In this document: positions 26,579 through 33,719 of the stretch, in pieces
Numbering within the stretch: the first letter of the stretch is position 1
How the letters are laid out: each line of letters opens with the position of its first letter
Source: Edaphobacter sp. 12200R-103
Lineage (GTDB): Bacteria > Acidobacteriota > Terriglobia > Terriglobales > Acidobacteriaceae
Direction of reading: 5' to 3'
DNA: 64,000 nt
NCBI RefSeq assembly: GCF_010093025.1
Contig: NZ_CP048114.1
Span: 2,046,001 to 2,110,000 of the forward strand
Translations under genes and position numbers: made by a program
The notes under the pieces: generated by a model
Told to the model about the DNA's origin: nothing
Seen by the model: only the letters and a program-made list of their open reading frames with translations
Databases searched by the model: none

Positions 26579-26646
26579 GTTTCTGATTGTATGGGGTAGA
26601 TCGAGTGCGGAAAACGAGTGTGAAATGGTCCGGAGGTAACTCAACG

Positions 26647-26796
26647 ATGATTCGCAAACTGAAGAGCGGCGAGTACCGGATCTATTCGCGCCATGTCGAT
26701 CCGAAGACGAAGAAGAGGAAGAATCTAGGAACCTTTTCGACACGGGAAAAAGCCGAGGAGCACGAGCGGGCCATTCAATACTTCAAGCACCACTGA
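26647..26796 (+). CDS. Small conserved basic protein (49 aa), integrase arm-like
   Basis: ATG 26647 with GGAGGT nine bases upstream; the longer frame from 26587 is not preferred. The 49-residue product (MIRKLKSGEYRIYSRH..., ending AIQYFKHH) is basic and resembles the arm-type DNA-binding three-strand sheet of phage integrases (K-x-G-x-YRIYSR, then KTKKRKNLGTFSTREKAEEHE). Proteins of this size and pattern are common and free-standing in bacteria, and their function is unknown. It is divergent from mutL and followed by a strong hairpin shared with the convergent PEP-CTERM gene. Confidence 0.75.
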   Translation: MIRKLKSGEYRIYSRHVDPKTKKRKNLGTFSTREKAEEHERAIQYFKHH

Positions 26797-26811
26797 TCTC
26801 GAAAAAGAAAG

Positions 26812-26858
26812 CAGGGTAGCAGGCACTTCCTCTCCCGGAGGAAGTGTCTGCTACCCTG
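26812..26858. terminator. 20-bp hairpin between convergent genes
   Basis: CAGGGTAGCAGGCACTTCCT (26812-26831) pairs with AGGAAGTGTCTGCTACCCTG (26839-26858), with one C-T mismatch inside. It lies between the convergent 49-aa and PEP-CTERM genes and probably ends both transcripts; the GAAAAAGAAA on its left gives a T-run for the minus-strand gene. Confidence 0.65.
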
Positions 26859-26884
26859 GCGCGTATCACCGACCCGGTCGTGGA

Positions 26885-27424
26885 TTAGCTGGAACGCGCT
26901 GTGCGCAGGCGGCGATACAACGCGCCGCTGGCCCCGAGAAATCCGGTCCCAAGCAGAGCGAGCGAACCTGGTTCCGGGACGGGAGACGGCCCATCAACGG
27001 GGGTTGCCGTGAAGGTACCGTAAGAAGCAGCCTGGCCATCGTTGTAGTAGAAGGCATAGACGCTCGTGACGTGCAGGGTGTAACGATTCGGAGAACTTCC
27101 GATCATCTCGGCAAAGGTGATGTCATTCAGTTGCCCATCGAGGAAGCGAACGAGGGTATCGCCCGTAGCCCCGGCGAGGGTAAAGGTCTGTCCATCGATG
27201 TTGAAGGCAACATCGATCAACTTTCCATTGCTGACCGAGTAATCGGAGATTCCCGAGGCAGAAGGCGCTCCATCAAAGGTGATGGAGCCCGTGCCGCCAT
27301 AGAGAGAACCAGCAGAGGGTGTAAGGGTGAGATTGTAGGTAACCGGAGCGGCAAACAGCCGGGCCGGAGCTGAGAGAACCAAGGCAAAAGCTGCAACACA
27401 GAAAAACTTCAGGGTACGGCGCAT
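26885..27424 (-). CDS. PEP-CTERM sorting domain-containing secreted protein
   Basis: A 179-aa protein with a signal peptide (FFCVAAFALVLSAPARLFA), a beta-rich body, and a C-terminal sorting tail: PVPEP, then the hydrophobic GSLALLGTGFLGASGAL, then basic YRRLR. This tripartite tail is recognised by exosortase (EpsH-type), which cleaves it and hands the protein to the cell surface or extracellular matrix. The frame starts 51 codons earlier, but the ATG at 27424 places the signal peptide at the N-terminus. No exosortase gene is in the window. The body's exact role is unknown; many such proteins are biofilm-matrix components. Confidence 0.88.
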   Translation of the reverse strand: MRRTLKFFCVAAFALVLSAPARLFAAPVTYNLTLTPSAGSLYGGTGSITFDGAPSASGISDYSVSNGKLIDVAFNIDGQTFTLAGATGDTLVRFLDGQLNDITFAEMIGSSPNRYTLHVTSVYAFYYNDGQAASYGTFTATPVDGPSPVPEPGSLALLGTGFLGASGALYRRLRTARSS

Positions 27425-27798
27425 CTTGTTTGTTATCCGATCTTCTGGGGATTCGTTCTGGCTGTTGTAGAAGCAAGTGACCGACCAAACTCTCCCCGAC
27501 AGCAAAATAGCCACAATTTGCATAATTTTGCGCAGTTTGGGACTAGATCGGCCATCGATGGGAACTCTTTTTCCCACATTGGCGAACGAGAGTGGAAGAT
27601 TTGTGGAACTCGGTCCGCGGGGTCACTGAAATTTTCGCGGCACTTTAAAGTGGCCAGACCTCTCAGAAATTCTGTACACTTCGTCGACCGGAAAAGCAGG
27701 GGTGTTTTCCGGGTTTCGAAGCTATGCCTGCGTTCGAAGCCTGGAAAGTGGTCTGCGCACACGGCACAGTTCAATTTTCTGATTTATAAGGAGCAGCT
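27425..27798. other. Divergent intergenic region with a short palindrome
   Basis: This gap lies between the PEP-CTERM gene (minus) and the Gfo/Idh/MocA gene (plus). CACTTTAAAGTG (27641-27652) is a perfect 12-bp palindrome and could be an operator. AAGGAG at 27788-27793 is the ribosome-binding site for the downstream gene. No supported ORF. Confidence 0.5.
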
Positions 27799-29151
27799 AT
27801 GGGGTCTGACCAGACGAGCCGACGCGATTTTGTAAAGATGGGGGCGGCTGTGGCTGGCACCGTCGCTACATGGAACGCCACCAGTTACGCCAAGATTGTA
27901 GGCGCCAACGACCGGGTACGCACTGCGGTTGTGGGCTGCGGCGACCGAATGAAGGGTGCGTTGATTCCATCCTTTTTGCAGCATGCCAAGGAGATGAACT
28001 TCGAGTTTGTGGCGATCTCGGACCTGTGGAACCGTCGCAGGGAGGATGGCGTGGCCTACATCCAGAAGAAGGGCGGCCCGAAGGTGGACACGGTCCGCAA
28101 CAATGACGAGCTGTACGCCCGCAAGGACGTGGATGCCGTCCTGATCGCTACGGCAGATTTTCAGCACGCCAAGCACGGCGTAGAGGCCGTCAAGGCCGGT
28201 CGCGATGCCTATGTGGAGAAGCCGCTGGCTCACACCATGAAGGACGCCCGAGCGATCCGCGACACCGTCCATGCCAACAAGCAGATTGTGCAGATCGGCA
28301 CCCAGCGTCGCTCGACGCCCAGCTACCAGAAGGCTTACGAGTACATCAAGTCAGGTAAGTTCGGCGACATCAACATGGTAGAGATGACGTGGAATGTTAA
28401 CCAGCCCGGTCGCTGGCGCCGTCCCAATGTCGTTCCGCTCCTGAAGGAACAAGATACGGACTGGAAGCGTTACCTGATGGATCAGCCCTACGAGCCGTTC
28501 GACGCCAGGAAATATCTGGAGTTTCGACTGTTCTGGCCATACTCCTCGGGTATCCCCGATCAGTGGCTGGTCCACCAGATCGATACCGTTCACTGGTTCT
28601 CGGGTTATCCCAATCCGCGCAGCGTCGTCGCCAACGGAGGAATCTATCAGTGGCACGATGGCCGTAAGAACTGGGACACGATGACAGCTGTCTTCGACTA
28701 CGGCCCGGAAAGTGAGCCGACGAAAGGTTTCCAGGTTTTGTATTCCTCTCGTCAGACCAATTCGGCGGGCGGTGTAAAGGAGATCTACTACTCCAATGGC
28801 GGCTCGCTTGACATGGACAAGCAGATCGTCAACTCGACCGGGGGCCTGACGGCGAAGGCTGCGGCCGAGATGGGAATGAAGGCGAACCAGCTGCCGACGT
28901 TCGCACTCAGCGAGCATGCTGAGGCTGCTTCGACTGCGGCCGACACGGGTGCCGATCCGATGACCTCAGCCAACATGCTGAACTGGATGCAGTGTGTGCG
29001 CTCGCGCAAGCAGCCGAATGCCAACGTCGATGCCGGCTATAGCCACTCGGTCGCGCTGTGCATGACGATTGCCGCCATCCAGACCGGCCAGCGCGTAACC
29101 TTCAACTCCAAGACCCAGCAGATCCTCGCAGGAGGAAAGGTCTATGCATAA
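27799..29151 (+). CDS. Gfo/Idh/MocA family oxidoreductase, Tat-type N-terminus
   Basis: A 450-aa NAD(P)-dependent sugar or cyclitol dehydrogenase-like protein. It begins with a twin-arginine motif (SRRDFVKMGAAVAGTVATW), so it is probably exported folded to the periplasm. The Rossmann fold starts at about residue 38 with RTAVVGCGDRMKGALIPSF, and the family's EKPLAHTM segment carries the catalytic Lys equivalent. The C-terminal part has the alpha/beta substrate domain with a W-rich stretch. AAGGAG lies upstream. The last eight bases overlap the next gene (PmoA-like), a combination seen repeatedly in saprophytic acidobacteria and planctomycetes. The sugar substrate is not evident. Confidence 0.88.
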   Translation: MGSDQTSRRDFVKMGAAVAGTVATWNATSYAKIVGANDRVRTAVVGCGDRMKGALIPSFLQHAKEMNFEFVAISDLWNRRREDGVAYIQKKGGPKVDTVRNNDELYARKDVDAVLIATADFQHAKHGVEAVKAGRDAYVEKPLAHTMKDARAIRDTVHANKQIVQIGTQRRSTPSYQKAYEYIKSGKFGDINMVEMTWNVNQPGRWRRPNVVPLLKEQDTDWKRYLMDQPYEPFDARKYLEFRLFWPYSSGIPDQWLVHQIDTVHWFSGYPNPRSVVANGGIYQWHDGRKNWDTMTAVFDYGPESEPTKGFQVLYSSRQTNSAGGVKEIYYSNGGSLDMDKQIVNSTGGLTAKAAAEMGMKANQLPTFALSEHAEAASTAADTGADPMTSANMLNWMQCVRSRKQPNANVDAGYSHSVALCMTIAAIQTGQRVTFNSKTQQILAGGKVYA

Positions 29152-30175
29152 AACGCTGCTGGGATGCGCCATGCTGATTGGGACTCTGCAAGTGGCAGGC
29201 GCTGCAACCAACAACGTCAAGGTGGTCGCTGACGAGGCGCATCAACGCGTCGATGTGACGATCGATGGCAAGCCCTTTACGTCCTATGTGTGGCCATCGA
29301 CGTTGAAGAAGCCCGTTCTCTTTCCCCTGGTTGCTGCAGATGGCGTTACTGTGACCCGCGGATATCCACTCGCTCCACGTGATATGGAGCGGGTGGACCA
29401 CCCGCATCACGCCGGCCTGTGGTTCAACTATGGCAATGCGAACGGCTTTGACTTCTGGAACAACTCCGACGCCATCAAGCCGGAGCAGCGGCCAAAGATG
29501 GGAACGATTCATCACGAGAAGGTCGTGTCCGTTCGCAGCGGGGCCAAAGGCGAGCTGGTCGTCGACTCCGTCTGGGAGACGGGCGCGGGACAGAAGATCC
29601 TGAACCAGAAGACGAAGTATGTCTTCTCACAGAAGGGCGACACCCGCACGATCGATATGACCGTGACGCTCACCGCGCTCGACAAGGTCATCTTCCACGA
29701 CGACAAGGAGGGCGTTCTGGGCATTCGCGTGGCTCACTTCCTCGAGTCACCGACGGAGAAGGGCGGAACCTTTGCCGATGCCGACGGACGGCAGACCAAG
29801 GTGGAAGGCAACAGTGCCGGAGCCACCGGGGTCTATCGTACGAGTGAAGGTGTGGAAGGCGACGTCGTGTGGTCCACGCGAGGACGCTGGTGCGAGCTGA
29901 CTGGGCATACTCATGACGGTCATACGGAGACGATTGCAATCTTCGATCACAAGGGGAATCCCGGATATCCGACCTACTGGCACGCACGTGGATATGGCCT
30001 GTTCGCAGCCAATCCACTGGGGCGCAGGATCTTCGATCCCAAGCAGCCGCAGTTCGACTACACCCTCGACAAGGGGAAGTCGACGACGTTCCAGTATCAG
30101 GTCAGCATCTCGTCCCATGCAGCCTCACCGTCCGAGATGAATCAGGCTGCGGATGCCTTTGATGCAATGAAGTAG
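29144..30175 (+). CDS. Secreted PmoA-like (DUF6807) protein
   Basis: A 343-aa protein with a signal peptide (MHKTLLGCAMLIGTLQVAGA). The mature part matches the 'methane oxygenase PmoA-like' family in name only: a beta-sandwich with the typical DHPHHAGLWFNYGNANGFDFWNN block and a H-x-x-H pair. It is unrelated to methane monooxygenase activity. Family members sit beside Gfo/Idh/MocA dehydrogenases and are thought to act on sugars or glycosides in the periplasm. It overlaps the dehydrogenase stop by eight bases (start 29144, stop 29151) with GGAGG just upstream, so the pair is translationally coupled. A strong terminator follows. Confidence 0.82.
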   Translation: MHKTLLGCAMLIGTLQVAGAATNNVKVVADEAHQRVDVTIDGKPFTSYVWPSTLKKPVLFPLVAADGVTVTRGYPLAPRDMERVDHPHHAGLWFNYGNANGFDFWNNSDAIKPEQRPKMGTIHHEKVVSVRSGAKGELVVDSVWETGAGQKILNQKTKYVFSQKGDTRTIDMTVTLTALDKVIFHDDKEGVLGIRVAHFLESPTEKGGTFADADGRQTKVEGNSAGATGVYRTSEGVEGDVVWSTRGRWCELTGHTHDGHTETIAIFDHKGNPGYPTYWHARGYGLFAANPLGRRIFDPKQPQFDYTLDKGKSTTFQYQVSISSHAASPSEMNQAADAFDAMK

Positions 30176-30190
30176 CAATATCAAACCAGC

Positions 30191-30236
30191 AGAAAGGCCG
30201 CCCGTTGAGATGAGGGCGGCCTTTCTGTTTTTGCTT
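30191..30236. terminator. Intrinsic terminator between convergent genes
   Basis: AGAAAGGCCGCCC (30191-30203) pairs perfectly with GGGCGGCCTTTCT (30214-30226), followed by GTTTTTGCTTTT. It ends the Gfo/PmoA operon and faces the 3' end of pyk. Confidence 0.85.
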
Positions 30237-30241
30237 TTGGA

Positions 30242-31813
30242 CTAGTTCTTCTTTTTCTTCGCAGGTTTCTTTGCGGCCTTGCCACCTTCGCTTTTTGAGG
30301 CAGTCTGCGTCTCCACAGAATTCTGCTCGATATCCCTGTCGCCTATCATGTGAAGCCTCATGAAATTGGTCGCTCCTGATCGAGTACGGGTGCCGGCGAC
30401 GATGCCGACAATCTGGTGCTCGCGAACCCGGCCATGGCGTTCGAGAATCTCTTCCGCCATGTTGACCAGGGCATCCGTGTCATGAAAGCGGCCGCAGAGG
30501 ATCGGGTACGTCCCCCAAAGAAGCATGCAGCGGTTAATGACCTTCTCGAAGGGAGAGAGAGCATAGATGGGCGGGTCAGGACGATACTTTGACAGCAGGC
30601 GCGAGGTTGCTCCGCTCTCGGTGAAGATCGCAATGGCAGCAACGTCAAGATCGTCTGACGCATGCGCCATCGATTCACAGATGGTCTCAGCGACCGATAG
30701 GCGCACGCCGCGTGGATGACGAGTCGACGGCGGAGGATCAAGACGAATCTGCTCTTCGGTCTCAGCAACGATCTTGGCCATCATGGCGACAGCCTCGACC
30801 GGATACTTCCCTGCCGCGCTTTCAGCGGAGAGCATGACAGCATCCGTGCCGTCGTAGACGGCATTGGCGACGTCAGATGCTTCCGCGCGCGTGGGGCGCG
30901 GATTCTCGATCATCGATTCCAGCATCTGGGTTGCGGTAATGACCGGCTTTCGATACTCCGTGGCACGGCGGATGATGTGCTTCTGGATGGCCGGAACCTT
31001 CTCGGGAGGAACCTCAACTCCCAGATCACCACGCGCCACCATGATGGCATCTGTCGCTTCAAGAATGGAGTCCAGATGTTCGATCGCTTGTGGCTTCTCC
31101 AGCTTGGCAACGATCCAGGCATCGGAGTTGAGGGCCGCCAGCCGGCTCTTGACGTGGCGAATATCGTCAGCCGTCCGCACGAAGGAGACGGCGACGGTGT
31201 CTACGCCTGCGCCAATCGCAAAGACGAGGTCTTCTTCGTCCTTCTCCGTCAGCGATGGCACCTTTACCGGAATCCCAGGCAGGTTGATGCCCTTATTTTC
31301 GCCCAGCAGACCTCCATTGATGATCTTGCAGATGACATCGCCGCCCTTGATCTGCTCAACTCTCAGCTCAATCAGTCCATCGGAGAGCAGAATGCGGGAA
31401 CCAGACTCAAGATTTTCGGCCAGTGTCGTGAAGGTGGTTCCCACCATGGAGGCCGTGCCTGCAATCTCGTGTGGCGTGATAATGAGCTGTTTGCCCGCAA
31501 CGAGCTGGACCGGCTTGTGATCTTTCAGCTTTCCGGTCCTGATCTTCGGCCCCTGCAGATCAGCCAGAATGCAGATTGGTTTGCCCTCTTCGCGGGAGAC
31601 TTGGCGAACCATCTGGATCAGTTCGCTTTTCTGCTGGTGTGAGCCGTGAGAGAAGTTGAGGCGGGCAACGTCCAGCCCTGCCCGGACGAGCTGCCGAAAG
31701 ACATCGATCGAACTGGAAGCGGGGCCCAGAGTTGCCACGATCTTGGCACGACGGCCGCGGAGCATTCCTTTGGAAGCAGTATCGAGAAGCATGGGATTCG
31801 CGGAGGTAGTCAT
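30242..31813 (-). CDS. pyk: Pyruvate kinase
   Basis: Transfers phosphate from PEP to ADP at the end of glycolysis. At 523 aa from the ATG at 31813 it shows RRAKIVATLGPAS at the N-terminus, NFSHGSH, ADLQGPKIRTG and the active-site block MVARGDLGVEVP, then the C-terminal allosteric domain. The last about 30 residues are a Lys/Ser/Ala tail (GGKAAKKPAKKKKN) not usual for the family. The frame continues up to TTG 31873 and ATG 31867; 31813 is preferred because pyruvate kinases start close to the first strand, though the nearest ribosome-binding site (AAGGA) is 13 bases away. YihY-family gene lies upstream on the same strand. Confidence 0.94.
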   Translation of the reverse strand: MTTSANPMLLDTASKGMLRGRRAKIVATLGPASSSIDVFRQLVRAGLDVARLNFSHGSHQQKSELIQMVRQVSREEGKPICILADLQGPKIRTGKLKDHKPVQLVAGKQLIITPHEIAGTASMVGTTFTTLAENLESGSRILLSDGLIELRVEQIKGGDVICKIINGGLLGENKGINLPGIPVKVPSLTEKDEEDLVFAIGAGVDTVAVSFVRTADDIRHVKSRLAALNSDAWIVAKLEKPQAIEHLDSILEATDAIMVARGDLGVEVPPEKVPAIQKHIIRRATEYRKPVITATQMLESMIENPRPTRAEASDVANAVYDGTDAVMLSAESAAGKYPVEAVAMMAKIVAETEEQIRLDPPPSTRHPRGVRLSVAETICESMAHASDDLDVAAIAIFTESGATSRLLSKYRPDPPIYALSPFEKVINRCMLLWGTYPILCGRFHDTDALVNMAEEILERHGRVREHQIVGIVAGTRTRSGATNFMRLHMIGDRDIEQNSVETQTASKSEGGKAAKKPAKKKKN

Positions 31814-31941
31814 AAGTGCTGCTGGATCCTTTTTTGTGAACCGTCGCGGAAGTATCCCCGATGGCATGACCAATTTATCTGTACGTTCGCCATTCTAACC
31901 GTGCCAGCCCCACTTGGGGTAAAACGGTTCAGTCATTCCTC

Positions 31942-32790
31942 TTAAGGATGTTGGTGCAGACGGTAGGAGGAGTTGAATTCGGCGCCAAACAGGACGCTGA
32001 GTGAGACGATGTACAGCCAGAAGAGAAGGGCAATTCCAGCCCCCAGCGAGCCATATACCTGGGAATAGTTGGCGAACCTGGTTACATACCAGCCAAATGC
32101 CAGCGTGGTTACAAACCACATGACGGTAGCCGCAATCGCGCCGGGCAATACCTGCCTCCAGGGCTGCCGGATGGGCGTGCCCATATGATAGATCAGCGCG
32201 ATCAGCCCGACGGAGCCGGTAAGCGTCACCGACCAGCGGATGATGAGGGCCACGATGTAAACCTCGGACCGGATGGAGGACGGAACGTGGGCCGCGATCC
32301 AGTAGATCAGAACATGGCCAAAGATAATCAGGGAGCTGGAGATCCCCAGTGGAATAAGAGAGAGCGGCACGAGAGCATACGCTCGGGCGCGACGACGCCA
32401 GAACGTCCAGCAGTTGAAGGGAAGGTCATATGCCCTGCGAAATCCCTCCATGAAGGTCGCAATCACGCTGGACGCGCCAGTGATGGAAACGAGCACAGAC
32501 CCGACCACAACATGTGTGGATTTGCTGGCGTGGGGCGAGGCAACAAAATATCCCTCGAGCACCGGCATAACGGCTGGAGGAAGTACGCGTGCGAAAAATT
32601 CGCCAAGCTGCGCCCGAACCGGCGCGGTATCGGGCAACAGGGCGATTAGAGCGGCAGCGACGATCAGAGCCGGAAACAGCGCCACAATCGCGGAGTACGC
32701 CGAGGCCTGGGCAAGGCTCAAGACACCGTGATCGATAGCCCGCACCACGGCGCGATGCGTGATGCGGGGAATATACAGCAGTCGTTTCAC
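31942..32790 (-). CDS. YihY/BrkB family inner-membrane protein
   Basis: A 282-aa polytopic membrane protein with about six helices, starting GTG at 32790. It has the family's N-terminal AxQASAYSAIVALFPALIVAAALIALL helix and later the segments PFNCWTFWRRRARAYALVPLSLIPLG and PIRQPWRQVLPGAIAATVMWFV, with a near-C-terminal YGSLGAGIALLFWLYIVSLSVLFGAEFN motif. The family was once labelled ribonuclease BN, which was an error; members are of unknown function, some named as serum-resistance or alternate ligand transporters. It lies 120 bases upstream of pyk on the same strand and may share its transcript. Confidence 0.88.
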   Translation of the reverse strand: MKRLLYIPRITHRAVVRAIDHGVLSLAQASAYSAIVALFPALIVAAALIALLPDTAPVRAQLGEFFARVLPPAVMPVLEGYFVASPHASKSTHVVVGSVLVSITGASSVIATFMEGFRRAYDLPFNCWTFWRRRARAYALVPLSLIPLGISSSLIIFGHVLIYWIAAHVPSSIRSEVYIVALIIRWSVTLTGSVGLIALIYHMGTPIRQPWRQVLPGAIAATVMWFVTTLAFGWYVTRFANYSQVYGSLGAGIALLFWLYIVSLSVLFGAEFNSSYRLHQHP

Positions 32791-32837
32791 GGATACAGTC
32801 TAAGCCCCGTGAACCAGTCCGCGATCAATCTTGTGTA

Positions 32838-33323
32838 TCAAGCCTTCCAGCGCTTAAGAAAAGCCGTGACATCCTGCGGTGTGATTCTGCTCATGTTTTC
32901 GAACTCTTTGTTCCGTTGCGAATACAACAGCGTACCGTTGGCATCGAGCACAGCGAGAGCAGGAACTCCCTTCTCAATGGGGACCTTGTATTTCGCAGCA
33001 ACATCAACATTGTGGTCCATGCGACCGATATCGATGTGGACCATCACGAAATGTTTCTGAAGCAACTCAACGTTTGGGCTCTGGTGCAGATAGATGTCGA
33101 GCACCTGGCAGTCGCCGCACCAGTCTCCACCAAAATCAAGAATCACGCGCTTCTTCTCGGCCTTTGCCTGCTTCAACGCTGCTGCAATGTCGGCCCTGGG
33201 ATTGGCAGTTTCTGAATAGAGATGCTTTTTCACGAAGGGCACCCTCATCTGCGTATGCCCACTCTGCGGAATGGATACTGCCGCGAACATAACTGCAGTC
33301 AGCAAAGAGAGTTTTCGAGACAT
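32838..33323 (-). CDS. Secreted thioredoxin-fold protein
   Basis: A 161-aa protein with a signal peptide (MSRKLSLLTAVMFAAVSIPQSGHT) and a thioredoxin fold of the DUF953/thioredoxin_7 type. The active site is W-C-G-D-C (residues 68-72), a CXXC with Asp instead of the usual Pro, which raises redox potential in family members. A cis-Pro candidate lies in KGVPALAVLD. It probably acts in the periplasm as a thiol-disulfide exchanger. The longer frame from 33458 is not used; the ATG at 33323 has GGAGGG about ten bases upstream and gives a proper signal peptide. It is 47 bases upstream of the YihY-family start. Confidence 0.87.
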   Translation of the reverse strand: MSRKLSLLTAVMFAAVSIPQSGHTQMRVPFVKKHLYSETANPRADIAAALKQAKAEKKRVILDFGGDWCGDCQVLDIYLHQSPNVELLQKHFVMVHIDIGRMDHNVDVAAKYKVPIEKGVPALAVLDANGTLLYSQRNKEFENMSRITPQDVTAFLKRWKA

Positions 33324-33719
33324 GGTGTAATGGCCCTCCATCTTGCCCGGGGACTCGCCCCTTTCTGATGATGCCTGAGAGATCCTTCTGGTCGCAAACC
33401 GGGAAATGGAGCGGCATGGATCGCCGCTGGAGGAGTCTTTCGTCACGTCCTGTAACACCAGCGGTATATGTAGGTCTATAGACCTTCGTAACCCACCGGG
33501 AAATTCGTCATAGGAGAAGATCGCATCAAGCGCATTCTATGCATCTTTTAGATGCAGCAGCCTTTATAAAACGGCAGCAGGACTGAGGCTTGCTTGAGGA
33601 AAGTTCTTTGAAAAGCGGATGGCCGGGTGCTACTTTGCATCATTAACGTAATCGCGAGGTGTTTCACTTTAGGCTAATGTGGACTGTCGACCCTGCAGTA
33701 AAGTTTCGGATCAATTTTC
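33324..33719. other. Intergenic stretch with two short palindromes
   Basis: This 396-base gap lies upstream of both the thioredoxin-fold gene (minus) and the GGDEF-EAL gene (plus). AGGTCTATAGACCT (33472-33485) is a perfect 14-bp palindrome. TGCATCT/AGATGCA (33540-33546 with 33550-33556) forms a 7-bp hairpin. Either could be a regulator site. A 20-codon ORF (33677-33739) ends inside the next gene in another frame and is not supported. Confidence 0.5.

Noticed and set aside
26579..26743. 55-residue N-terminal extension of MutL
   Set aside because: The invariant GRIRILSD start of MutL lies after it, and the extension is Ser-rich and non-conserved.
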